Shown: positions 26,925 through 39,372 of the stretch, piece after piece
Position numbering within the stretch: position 1 is the first letter of the stretch
Layout of the letters: each line of letters starts with the position of its first letter
Source: Erythrocercus mccallii
Lineage: Eukaryota; Chordata; Aves; Passeriformes; Dicruridae
Reading direction: 5' to 3'
NCBI GenBank assembly: GCA_013397435.1
Contig: VZRG01000005.1
Coordinates: forward strand, 1,139,508 to 1,203,507
DNA length: 64,000 nt
Made by a program: the position numbers and the translations under genes
Notes under the pieces: model-generated
Told to the model about the DNA's origin: nothing
Database searches by the model: none
What the model saw: only the letters and a program-made list of their open reading frames with translations

Positions 26925-27470
26925 TATGAATTCAGGCTGGGGATGAACAGATGGAGAGCAGCCCTGGAGAAAAGGACTTGGGCTGTTGGTGGGTGAGAGG
27001 CTGGAGATGACCCAGCCATGGGCACTCGCAGTCCAGAGAGCCAAATGTGTCCTGGGCTGCATGCAAAGCTGCGTGGGCAGCAGGTGAGGGAGGGGATTCT
27101 GCTCCTCCGCTCTGCTCTGGTGAGACCCCACCTGCAGTGCTGCATCCAGCTCTGGGGATCCAGCACAGAAAGGACATGGACCTGTTGGAGTGAATCCAGA
27201 GGAGGCCACCAAGATGATTAGAGGGATGGAGCACCTCTCCTGTGAGGAAAGGCTGAGAGAATTTGGTTTGATCAGCCTGGAGAAAGAAAGTTTCAGGGGG
27301 ATCTAACGGAGATCTTTAGGTACCTGAAGGGAGCTTACAAGAAAGGCTGGAGAGAGAGTATCTACAAAGGCATGTAGTGATAGTACAAGGACTAATGGCT
27401 TCAAACTGAGAGACAGTAAGCTTAGATTAGATACTAGGAAGAAATTCTTTACTGTGAGGTTGGTGAGCCT
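26925..27470 (+). mobile_element. CR1 LINE fragment (3' end of ORF2), truncated and frameshifted
   Basis: This is a decayed chicken-repeat-1 non-LTR retrotransposon, from the end of the reverse-transcriptase ORF. Around 27226 the + strand encodes MEHLSCEERLREFGL followed by a SLEK motif, typical of the CR1 ORF2 C-terminus. The preceding segment with RKDMDLLE is in another frame and meets a stop at about 27191, so at least one frameshift lies between them. The element ends near 27470 just after the sequence encoding the RKKFF-type motif. The usual closing 3' UTR and octamer tail are missing, so it is truncated at both ends and inactive. Boundaries are approximate. Confidence 0.88.
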
Positions 27471-30400
27471 CCCTCTATCCCTCACCCTCCTGCAGATCAC
27501 TGGCTTCACTTGGCATCTCAGTGACCACCTGCTATTGTGGAGCATCTCCCCAGCTTGTCAGCTGGCCAGCAGTCAGTCAGCCCTGTCTGAGAAATAGCAG
27601 AATTGTGTCTCTGTGGGGTTGGTAACTGAGACATTTTGCAAAAGTACCCAGAACCATCAGGGGAAGTATTTATAAAGCAATTGGAATAACTTCCCTGTAG
27701 TGGTTTCCCAGACTTTCCCAGCCTCACAGCTCTCTTAGATAAGTTTTCCTTCTCATCCATTTTCATTTTCTTGGGTACTTGGGTAGCCACTTCTAAAGTC
27801 TATTGCTCAAAATAATTCTTTCTGATTTGCAGAAGGTTTATCCCTGCACATAGTTCAGAGTCAGAAATCAGTCTCCAGTGACGGATAACGTCTCCCCCTT
27901 AATTGCCTTTTAACCCTTTCCTTAACTTGGGCTTAAGTGTATAGAGGAGATACGAAGAACCAAGTTGTAAACTCTTAAAAGAGTAAGGAATGCAACTTTG
28001 CTGGGAAAATACATTCTAAACACCTCAGCTCTAAATACAATGATTAAGAACCAACAATATTTTTTATCCCCTCCAACACTGAGTTGGGTAATACCATTTA
28101 GTAGAAACTTGTATGTTATTGATTGTTGAATCAAAATATTTTCTGTGACAGGTCACAAAATGGTTTTGCAGCATTTCCACACAGCTGGAGAAATAATCAT
28201 ACAAGCAAAAAGGCAGCAGCTGTGACATTTCAAAGTCTTACCAGGAATGGAATTCTAGAAATGTAACAGATGTTTAAAAGTCCCCATCATCTGTCCAGTT
28301 CCCGCCAACTCTTTCTCTTTCTTGCCTACATACATATTAAATAACAAATAAAAGAAATTACTGATACAGTATAGTTTTGGTTTCCAATTTGTATTATCTG
28401 GTATTTAAAAGACAATCTATCCACATTAAAAAAAAAAAAAAAAAGAAAAGTAGAGGCTTTTTTCTTAGGGGTTGAATATCTCAGCTTTAAGTATTAAGTT
28501 GTGCTTTAAGAATGAACACACTGTAGATATCCATTTGAATCCAGTAATTCAAGGCTGTGTTGTGAAAAAAAAGACTGAAAGAAAACCTCCAAAACTGTAA
28601 GTTCACAGCAGCCATTTACTAATTTTCAGCTCACCAGACAGCTGAATGGACAGCTTGCTTTTTTCAGCATTTACCTGAGTCTCACAGACCACACTGCTTG
28701 CATGCACTGTGAAAATTATTATCCTGAGATTGCAGGTTTGAAGACTGTGGATGAATTGCAGGAAGAGAAAATGACATAGTAGGCAAGTGCAGTCAGCATA
28801 GTGATTTTTAGAGTAAATTTTTTAGTGCTTTGCTCTCTGTCTTTGGGAATAGTTTGAGTTAGCACAAATTTTCTTGAACAATTTTATTTTAGAGCATTTT
28901 TCCTCGTGCAAAACAGACATTATTTTCAGTTTGCAGTTCTTCAGCTAAAGCAAAAGATCAACTTATTTAGCACTCTTAAATGTTGTTATATGTATTTCAC
29001 GTAACAGCATTCATTTTTCTCCTGTATTTCATCCTCTCAGTATAATGCAGAGGAATACTGACCAGCATATGTTTTGCTGTTCTTAGAGCTTGATTTTCTT
29101 CTTTGATTCATTATGAAGCATCTTTGCACTACGGGTATTCAATTTACTTCTATGGATAGTTTCTCCATGGCCACCTTTATCAATAAGCTCTTCTTGACTT
29201 CAGTGGCATGAAGAATGTGTGTTAGGCAGAAACAAGAAAGAGCACACAAGCACTCAGAAAGCAGGAACACTGAGCAGACAGCATCATATTTGCAATCTGA
29301 GAATCTATTGGTTTCATTAATATCACCTAAAAATAACTAAAGGCATCTATTGATGATTTTTCTGTACCAAAGTGTGAGGCTGCAGCAATGAACAATGTAT
29401 TCTGAAGGACTTAGCAGCCCTGTGTAGAGCTCCTGTTCTTGGAGTTCCTGTCCAAGGTTCCTGTTGCTCTCATTGGCATTAGAGTGTGTTTTGGTTATTC
29501 CATTTGGAAAACTTCTTTCTCGTTCCTGTGTGAGTGCTGGGGCTTTTGAAAATCTGGTCATTTATTTGAGATGTTCAAACCTTCTGAACGGCAAGTTTGT
29601 ACTTGTACAGTGATTCACATGCATATTTATAAGGGGACAGAAGTGTGTGGAGGGGGAATCTCTCTTGTCCAGCACAACCTGTTTATAACATACTGACAAC
29701 ACAGGGTATGCACAGCTTTGCTGAAATAAACGGAGTCTTCTGATGAATCTTGTGCCACAGCACCTTATCCAGCAGGGCTCCAGGAGGAGGCTTTGCCAGT
29801 TGATCCCCATTAGCACAACTCAGTTCAGTCTGGACAAGTGAGCTCCTACCAGGAGACACGGGTTGGCACCTTTTCCTATGTGCTCAGAGTGCACGGTGAG
29901 GCTGTTGGTGTTGCTAAGGTGTTAGTGAAATACCTAGAAGGGAATTCTGCCTTAGTATAAGTTATCTCACAGTTACTGTGAGACTGAGTGTCCACCCAAA
30001 TTTAAATTTTCCTCTTTGTCCTCCTGTACACCGCCTGTTGAACAATGCAACCACCACTACTTGTACCAAATGCCAAAATGCCTACAGGGAACTGTGTAGC
30101 TGAACCCAGGCAAGACAGAAGTGTGTCTGGCTGAAAGGAGAAACACTTTGAAGAGCTGGCCAAAACATTGTCACCACCTTTCCTCAAGATTTATAGCCTT
30201 TATTCGTCAAAGTTATGGGTGACTTCTCGTTAAACATGATCAAATTTGCAGCAATTTCCAGAATCACGTTCTCTCACTTTCAGCTCAGTAGGAAACTCCG
30301 TCATTTCCTTGTAGCTGGACATGTCGTCCCCATGATTCATGCAGTTGTCACCTCCATCCTGAACTCTTGTAACAGAAGTGGAATCCAAAACCTGTGAATA

Positions 30401-32269
30401 GATCCAGAAAGTAACTGCTGACTTTTTCCATAGTGTAAGGTGTTTTTAGCACTGAATATCTGAACTCAAGTCCCTCAGCAGGCTTCCACCTTCTCTCAGT
30501 ACCTGTTTACAGCCTTGGCCATAATTTTCAAATGAATTGAAGACATGTCAGAGTAAACTGGGTACTTCTGATGTGATTTAGATCACGAGGTTCAGGAAAA
30601 AATATGGGAGAACTATTTGCAAAATATTTAGTTTTGCTTTGTGATGCCTGTACCTCTTGCCAAGGTAATGCTGCTGTAGAATGCTCTTCTGGATTCTGAT
30701 CCTCTTAATGAAATATTGGTGTTTTCCCTATGTGATTGGGTGGATGAGGAAAGGAGCTTTTTAACACATATGACACAATTCAACAGCTGTTTTTATTCTA
30801 TAATCCTCTCTTCCTTTCACTCCCCAAAACAAAACAAAGCAAAACAAAACCAACCTCCCCAAAACATCCCATAATTTATTAAATCTTGATCCCACAGATC
30901 AGATTTGCAGAGGCAACCAAGGACTTTTGATGTTCTGTGGAAGAAATTCAGATAGTGGCAGATAGTTCAATAGTTCTATTTAGGATTTAAGGCTTAATAG
31001 CTCATTTTTTTTTACCTTCAGGCTCTTTCCAGCTTCAGTTACATTTATTTCAAGGGAGGTAATTTCAAATACTCAGGGGTTTAAAAAAATTTGAATTCTA
31101 GAGCTCCACAAGTGAGACTTTCTGAGTGCAGAGGTCAGTTCATGTGATTTATTCACATGGAACAGAATTTGTTTCTGCTTAAATACTGAGAAGTTCTCTG
31201 CTGCTTCATACTCCACTTGAGTTTGTTAAGACAGTGTATTTCTTATGCAACAACAAAAATGTTGGAATTAGTCAAGTAAATCAGTTTCATTCAGAATGAA
31301 AACACAGGAGGGTGGAAGGAGGTTGTATTTAGAAACTGCTTTTTAAACGGTGAAAAAGTTCAATATTTAGGTTTATTTTGACAACTGACTAAATACAAGA
31401 GGATACAGGTTAAACCACTGTAGAAAAGGTGGTTTTCGTATGATGGTAAAGAATGTGAATAAAAGTAAATGAAACTGAAAGGAATACTCCAGCAAAATGC
31501 ATGTTTTCCTTCGGAAAAGTGGTATAGTAAAGGTTGACACAGACAGCATAGGTGAAAGTGAGGATAACACAGACTGTTAGTGCACTGATGCCAAAAGACT
31601 TGCAAGAGTAAGTAAATTGCATAGGAAAAATGCTTTTGGTCTTGAACATATAAATCACCCTTGAGTCAGTATACCTGTCACAAGGAGAATTCATGGGCAG
31701 ACTGGCTTGCCTACAATCTTTTTCATTTTAGAAAATCTTACAGAGCTAAGAGGCCAATGGCCATATGTTTTACCTAGCTGTATCAACCAGACTCAGGTCT
31801 CAGAGATGTGCTTGATCCTAAGTTGTGAAGCACCAGCTGAGAAATGGGCTGCTGCTTTGAATTAAACAGAGCAGCAGACCCGACTGGAATTCATGACAGA
31901 AAGCCAACTGTAAATCTGTGGCTAACACACGTTTCTAAGGAGAAGAAATTAAAAGTTCATTTGCACCAATCATGGGTTGTTGTCTTGGTTTTTCATATGG
32001 CTAGAGAGCAGTTGTGTGTCTATAAAGTTCTTCCCCAATTTCCTTTTCCACCACCATTCTGGCTGCATTCATTGCTGGCTGAGAGTCACACAATGGCCAA
32101 ACAAATCCTTGCTGTGCTTTGGGACAACCTTGCAGCCTAAACTGCACATCTGATGAATGCAACTAGTTCACAGCGTAGAAGAAAAAAGGCTGCGTAGAAA
32201 ACACGTACTTATGTATGATTGTCAATGTTTTGGGAACAGAGCCTGCCTTTTGGCTCTGTGTATTCAGCA
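27471..32269. other. Intergenic stretch without a recognisable gene
   Basis: No open frame or splice-consistent exon chain is supported. It includes an A17 homopolymer at 28428-28444 and an AAAAC-type simple repeat at about 30826-30850. Otherwise I see only unremarkable non-coding sequence between two CR1 fragments. Confidence 0.6.
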
Positions 32270-32334
32270 AGTTGGGCTAGATGACCTTTCGAGGTCCCTT
32301 CCAGCCCAGGATGTTCTGTGATTCTATAATGAAA
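32270..32334 (+). mobile_element. CR1 LINE 3'-terminal fragment
   Basis: The sequence gggctagatgacctttcgag, then gtcccttccagccca and the closing gtgattctata, is the diagnostic last 60 or so bases of an avian CR1 element, ending in its ATTCTRTG-like tail. It is the classic severely 5'-truncated copy. The tail shows + orientation insertion. No coding capacity remains. Confidence 0.9.
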
Positions 32335-33464
32335 TGAATAATTTCCTCTATCTCCTGTATATAAAAACTGCCAAAAACGGGGGAGAAATAGTCATTTGAA
32401 ACTGTCATTCAGGTAGCAAAACTGAGTAGGCAGGCAGGCAGAAACATCCAACACAAATGTTACTGGTGGGAGCCACTCATGGGAAGAGCCATTTTCCCAT
32501 TCACAGTGACTATTGCTAGGGAAAATGGACACCCCAGAGTTTATAGACAAGGCATTTGGTGTACAGTTAATAAAATTCACACAAATACTTCAGCAAAAAT
32601 TTCCACATTCCTGTCAGACTAAAGGCAGGGATGTTTGCCCCAAGCAGACCCCATGAAGCTGAGACCGTGGCTCTTCCCTTCTGCCATACGTGGAGGAACT
32701 TTACAAGAAATCCAAATCTATCCCTGTGAAAAACAGCCTGATAGAAAAGGCAAAGAAGCTCAGGGAGAAAGACAGACTAGTTCAAAACAAAAAAAGCTAA
32801 AAGATTTCATTTTTCTAGTTGCCATGGATTAGAAAAGTGTTCTGTCCTGAGCCCATAGCCAATGAGAAGAAGAAGCTGGAGCTAAACAGAGTTCTTGCCC
32901 ATGATTTTCATACTTTTTTGGAGATTCCCATAATTTTTGGTCAGAAAATATTATCAGCTAACTTAGTCTGACCACATTTTCTTTCATTCTGACTTAGTCC
33001 AGTAACTTGTCTTTAGTTGCAACACATTTCCTAATCTGAAGACGTCAAGAAATGCAGAATCTACCACCATCTGGACCAGGGCTTTTTTTCCAATGATCAA
33101 TCATCCCTCCAATTTTCAACAGAATGTATGTCATTTCACAAGCATCTCCCTTAAGCTTTTGGTCATTTATTACATATGATTTTTTTCCTGGTATTTTCTT
33201 TAGATGAGCATAATTAATGGAGACATCTCAGTTTTATTCTTCCCAACTGAATTAATCTCTGGCACCATAAAGCAGGATTAAAGCTGTCTAACAGTGTCCA
33301 TGGAGGAACAGCATTGGTTTAACTCAAATAATTCATTATAGCGTTGCATTTTACTTAGCACAGAAGACTGTCTACCATCACCACCCTTCTTTAGGGAGCC
33401 GAGGCAATCACCCTAATAATTGCAAGAGCTCCTAAGGCCCAAAAAGGTAATTAAAAAATAGATT

Positions 33465-33600
33465 TCATATTTCCTTTAGTTATAAATTTTCATTATTTTG
33501 AAGATTATATTTTTATTATTGTTCAAATTATTATTATTTTTCATCAGAGTAGCCTGAAATTAAAATTCAGTGTTTTTCTAATTATTGTAATTATTCCTTC
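33465..33600. other. AT-rich tract dense in TAAT/ATTA cores
   Basis: The tract is very AT-rich, with repeated attattatt and taattattg stretches giving many homeodomain-type TAAT cores. Such composition occurs in matrix-attachment regions and in some developmental enhancers, but also in neutral DNA. Nothing here proves function. Confidence 0.4.
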
Positions 33601-34974
33601 ATTTGATCATTTTAGTGGCAAACTAGGATATTCAGGAGGAAGAGGATTGGCAGTAAAACCAACAAGATAAACGCTTGTGAAAATTCTAAATATTTTTGAA
33701 ATGTTTTAACAGAATGGGCTTAGGGAATGAAATGCTATTCCCTTTCAAAGCTTAGAAAACATGTATTTCTTTAGATTTTCTGAGAAGACTTCACCAAATC
33801 CTAGTCCTTTCTAGTGTCATGAATAAGGAGAACTGGGGAATATGGAATTAAGCTGGTTTGCCCAACAGATCCTCTTAGGGATATCATAAAGAATGTTCCT
33901 TGTGCAACTTCCTCAAATCAGGGAAAGCTGCTATATTGGCTGCTTCCCTCTTTTTCTTCCTTTGTGAAGCAGTAACACAGTGGAGTCATTTCTCAGGGGT
34001 GTCACAAAAAATGAATACATGGATCTAATGGCTATAGCTCACACTGAAGAAAAACAACATTCCTGATCAGCTGAGCAATATGAATTGTTTAAACTTCCAG
34101 CCTGAAAAGAGTTCTTACTACACAGTAAGACTTGTAGTTTAGAAACAGTTACATTAGAAGTTAGAAAAGCACTCAGAGTAAATACAGTAAAATAATTATA
34201 GCCCCTCAGGAAGGGTTTACAATTTTGCTTTAATATTAAAACTAGGACCTTGTTAGGTGAGCAAAAGGAATACTAATGCCTTCTATCCTTTCCAGGTGAT
34301 TCACACTGAATCGTGATAGTCCAGTGTTGTTTGACATTAATGAAGGTAAATAAATCCACAGATATCTCTCTCACTGATTTCATCTAATTGGTTCTGATTA
34401 CAAATCAAGAACTTCTGAGAATATCAGAGTTTGTTCAAGGAAGAAGGTTGCACAGCTTTGAATTTGATAGCTTATATTTTATTCTTGGCCACAGCTCAGA
34501 GGTAGACCCAGTCACCTGTGTTAACTATTTTGCAGAAGAATTTAACTTGAACATTAACCCCACTATAAATACTAGTTAGCTTTAAACAAGGCTTTTGTGC
34601 TGTGCTCCACCTGACCAAGGGGTATGTGTGCCTCCTCCAAAGGAAGGCCAGGTGGCACTGTTGCAAAAATGCTTGGTAACTATCAACCCATGTGTGAACT
34701 TGGGTAGGCCTTGAAGAGCTGCTTCTTGTCACTTGTGAGCCATTGTTTTATAAATTTCCCCAGTAAAAATTGCTTTCCTTGCTTTAATCTCTCTGCGAAA
34801 CCACTTAGGTAGATTTGCTGTCACAGCAATCGCACAAAATACTGTACAATGCCAAGACACTATGCTATGCATGAGTTCTTACCACATTACTTTCCAAGAA
34901 CTTCTTTCCACCCAGTTAAAAAGGGGTGGCACTTTTTCTCTCATTTTTCTTGGCAGTCTCTTCAACAACTATTT

Positions 34975-35001
34975 AAAATAATTCCATTGTGGAATTATTT
35001 T
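34975..35001. repeat. Perfect 12-bp inverted repeat with 3-nt loop
   Basis: The arms aaaataattcca (34975-34986) and tggaattatttt (34990-35001) are exact reverse complements separated by ttg. This is the longest perfect short-loop hairpin I noticed in the window. Its AT-rich stem makes a stable structural RNA unlikely. Confidence 0.9.
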
Positions 35002-38000
35002 GCCTGAAATTACAGAAAATCTGAAATCTCTTGCCTATATTCATATGGTAAGAGCAGTAACAGAACTGAGATGAGACCATAAGTAACCACAGGAATTTAT
35101 TCCTCTTTCCTTCCTTACATGGTCTAACCTACATGAATAGTAGCTTGACATGACAGGTGCTGCTGCAACTGTAGATTTTCCCAGGGCTCTGTTCTGACCT
35201 TTAACGTCTGACAGAGTCTTTTTGCTCTTGCTGCTTTTCTAAGCACTTAAAAAACAGCTGTCATTATCAGCTGAAATGAAATCCAGATAGACGAAGATTT
35301 TCTTCATCCAACACAGTGAATTTTCACACAGAGACTGATCAGAACCCACTGGTGTGTTTCAGAGTCTGACAAGAGCCCAGGAGTAATGCAGCTAGGTTAG
35401 TAATCTAAGGTCACTGAGACTGCTTAGCTGTGACCACAGCCACCCCCTGCTACTGACAGTGTTTCTTTGTCCATTGCTGGGGAGGCAACTGTTTATACAA
35501 ATAAACTTTATCACACTTTTACAAGGTAATTGTCAGCATATCAGAAGACGAGGGTTTTCAACTCTAGCTCATTTCGTTTCAAGCCAACTGCTGTTTCTGT
35601 GCTGCTCAGTGAGCACAACCCATTCAATTTTAATTTTGTTACAAACAAACAAACAAAGATAACTAACAACATACGCTTTAGAAAGACTCTGTTTCCTAGA
35701 GCCAAAACCCTCTGCAACAAAGAGCTAAGAGCAAAAACTGTTTTAAAGACTCATGTATGACCCTGGTGAGTGCCGTGCTGTGCTCTGCTCACAATGCTGT
35801 CCTCCCCTTTGGGCAACAGGTGCTCTGAGCCACTCAGTGCGCCATCAACTCTTACCTGGCTCTAACTTGGGTTTTTATACAATGCCAGGAATGGAACAAT
35901 TGTTTCCTTGGAATGGCTTAGTCCACCCTATCCTACTATCCTATCTCTGCACTAAATCTCTCAGAGGAAACAACCTACCCCTGCAGAAGCAACAACTGGA
36001 AGTTATAAGGTCAAACTAAACAAGGACAGTCTCTTGGACAAGTTTCTTGAGTTAATATTAAATAGAGATGTTTATGCATGTAATGTAATAAAATGAGATC
36101 ACAAAATGGAGAATTCTACAGACCTAGGGTGGCTGACTTGCAACCAAATGTTAGGCATGTAAGAAAAAATTCTGAATATCCTAGTTAGTATTAATTACAC
36201 CTATATGACTTAAGTGCTCTTTTTAATCAGTGTCAAGAAAGCAAGACTCTACTGACTTCAATGGGACAAATTTCTGGCCTTTAATTTTCTACATATAGAG
36301 AAATTAGCTAGAAAAGAAACTAAACCAGAGCTGCAACACCAAAACTTGGAGGCAGTTTCAGTTGAAATACAAATTTTGCAGCTGGTCTTTGATGTGAAAG
36401 GAGCAAGCCCAAAACTAGGATAAGATCTCCTGTGAATGTTGAAGAAAATTATGTTTGGATCCAGATTCAGACTTTACAATGTGGGGCCCATCTCCTAATG
36501 GTGCAGGTGAAGGCCAGAAATGTCTGGCTGCAGCAGAAGGAGGCAGAAAGCCCCCAGCAGCTGCATGCTCTGAGCAGCATAGCTGCCTGCATACAAGAGC
36601 CCCAGCACGGCAGGGGTGAGCCCACAAAGAAGCATCTACAGTGAACTGCTTTGCAAAAGCTGAAAGTGGTGTGCACCCTTTATAGAGCAATAGCAGAAGG
36701 TTATTCTGTGGGTGCTGCAAAACAACCTCTAATTCCTGCTAAGGGCTGCAAATGCTGCCTTTGCAAAATGTGTGTTATTCTTTGAAACCAAAGTTCACAC
36801 TGGTTCCCACTTATCACATATTGGCTTGCACACTCTGTCAGCACCTGCAGTTCTCACTTGTCACCACTTCTTTCACACCTGGAAGCTGACGTTGCTAGTC
36901 TGTGATTGGTACTCAGCTACAAGTAGTAAGTGGTGATGTTAGCAAGCCTTGGATGGATCCCTTTTGATACTACAGATGTCTTGTTAAGAGTCATCAACAG
37001 GAACACTGGATAGGGATGTTTGCACCTGAAAAGCTGTGTAGAAGAAAACAGAGTTATGAAGTACATATATAATTTATGGTGTTTTAAACCTCTGAAGTGA
37101 ATTCTGCCTTATAAATCCTAATAGATAAATCCTATCCACACTGTGGTGCAGCAGCTATTACTTGCATGTTGCACAGAAAAAAACATGTCCACAGAGTTAT
37201 GAGTTATCCTCACTTTGTCAGTTCATGTCCCATACACAAAAGTTAATAACAGAAATAAGAATAAATATACCTCCTTGTTTAAAGACCCGTTCAGTGCTGT
37301 AGGCAAAGCAATTATTTTTTTAGGTCATAATGTTCACTCAAAAAGAGATTTACCCATGCTTCCCAGGAGCCTCTTTCTTTATGCATTCCAATTGAGAATC
37401 TTTGAGCACTTCATCAGAAGCAGTGTATCTCTTCATGTGTAAGAATTATTGGGTTTCCTCTGATTCTTAGAAAACTTTTATGGTTCCCTGAAGAGAGAAA
37501 GAGGCTGTGGTCACGAATGGTGCAACTTGTGATAATCTGCACCTTGAGTGGTTTATTCCAATGCAAAAAAAAAATGACTTGGGTTCCTCTAGTGATTACC
37601 TCCAGTGGAAGGTTAAGTTATATTTATGTTTGCTTCACTAGCTGTTTGAGGGAAGTCTACATTTCCATGTAGAAGAGGCAAAATGGTACCTTACTCCCTT
37701 CATCACCTCCACGACTTGCCTGCCTTCTGGTTGTCAGTGAAACCCCTTCAAAGTGTGGCTTCCTTGACAGGGGTGTACAATGAGCAGAAAAACAGGAAGG
37801 CAATGGAGCCTGGCTCTATGCTCCAAGCATCATGCAATAGGACCACAACTGGCACCATTTGTCATGGCACAGGGAAGGAATTTTGAGTTTCAGGGGATGT
37901 TCTGTAGGGCTGGAGACTTTTGGAGCCTGAGTTCTAAATGATAGGGCTGACAGCCATGTCTGGCTTAGTGCGGACAAGGGAAGGAACAATACTTGAACTG

Positions 38001-38145
38001 TCTGTGTAAATTTGTTCGTTCACAGACTCTTCTTGTTCTCACAAACACTCAAGAGGATGAACAAGATCAAAACTAATCAATAAGCAACAGCTAGATATCC
38101 AAGTTCTTAAAGAGTCCAAGACAGCACTAACTCCACATTTTTACA

Positions 38146-38190
38146 GGTAGAAATTCAGAGATGAAAACCGCCTTGTCAATCATTATTGAC
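38146..38190 (-). repeat. Possible MIR-like SINE remnant
   Basis: The + strand reads tttttacaggtagaaattca then gagatgaaaac. This loosely resembles the complement of the MIR core-to-tail region (ttacagatgaggaaactgag). The match is weak and could be chance. Confidence 0.25.
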
Positions 38191-39340
38191 TGTATGACTG
38201 TGACACCAGCAAACTTTATTCACACAGCTGAAGTGCTAAAAATAGTTTGCCTTTTAAGTTCTCTTGCCCACTGCAGCTAAGTAAGGAAATAAACAGTGAC
38301 CTAGTAGGTGTTTCAGATTGCATTTTTCCTTGAATCTTTATTGGGTTTAAGAAACTTTACAGGAAATGCCATGTAAAATCATTCACAAGAGCCATGGAGT
38401 GTGACCCACACAGGATAAGCAAAGGCATGTAGCCCAGCATTTCTTTGAAGGGCACAACAACCCAAAACAACTATGTCAAACCATGCCAGCCCTGGGGACT
38501 GCTGCCTAGCAAGCCATTCAGTGTGCTGGGTGGGCTGAGCAGGCAGTGGCAGCTGTCAGGAGCCCAAAGGAAATAGAAATAGCTGCAGGGAGACTGTGAG
38601 AGAGGACTCAGGAACTGGAAGAAGCAGGTGAGAGAAGGAGGGGAAGTGGAGGGGAAGGCAGGACAGACAGGAGATGCTCTGAGACTGAAGAATCCTGCTA
38701 CAGCTCTGGGTTATGGTAAAAGTCTGCTGGTGTTTTAGCTTCCCATTTAGTTACACAGAAGATGGGTCTTCACTGCAGTCAGCATAGGCTTTGGTAACGT
38801 GAATCTGGGTGTGTAAGTTAGCCTACTCTACCTTTGTCCCCACTGTATCTTTTAGGAGTGAATGTCAAACAAGTCTGGGAGTGGATCGCAGCCAGCACTC
38901 ACTGTGCAAATGATCGGGTCCCTGGAAAAGGTGGAAGAGCTCATAGACAGACAAACTGTGGGACAGCACCAGCAGACAGTCAGCACTCTCATGGGTCTAT
39001 TTGTGTCATCCCTGCAAATTAGATACCTTTTACAGTGAAAATAGGAATTGTACTCCCCAACATGCCACTAAGATCCATAAGCAGGTCAGACAGCAGTGGA
39101 AACAGGTTCTGGACGGGAGGCCAAGCTCATTCTTCTACACCAACCCCAGTTCAGCTGCCAGCACCACATGCACATGCACGATTGCACTGCTAGTAAAGGT
39201 GGAACCTCGTGCCGTGGTGTTTTTACAGGACTTCACGTATCAGCTTATCAGCACATCTGAAAATACCTAGAAATTTTTGAGGGTGATAATGAAATGGAGA
39301 CCAGCCTGGGCTGGGACTCTTTATTGTGGTTAAGAGGGTA

Positions 39341-39372
39341 AATAAGTTATGCTATGAATAAGTTAAGCTATG
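39341..39372. repeat. 16-bp near-perfect tandem duplication
   Basis: aataagttatgctatg (39341-39356) is followed immediately by aataagttaagctatg (39357-39372), one mismatch. A degraded third copy (aagcatgttatg) follows. It is non-coding. Confidence 0.88.
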
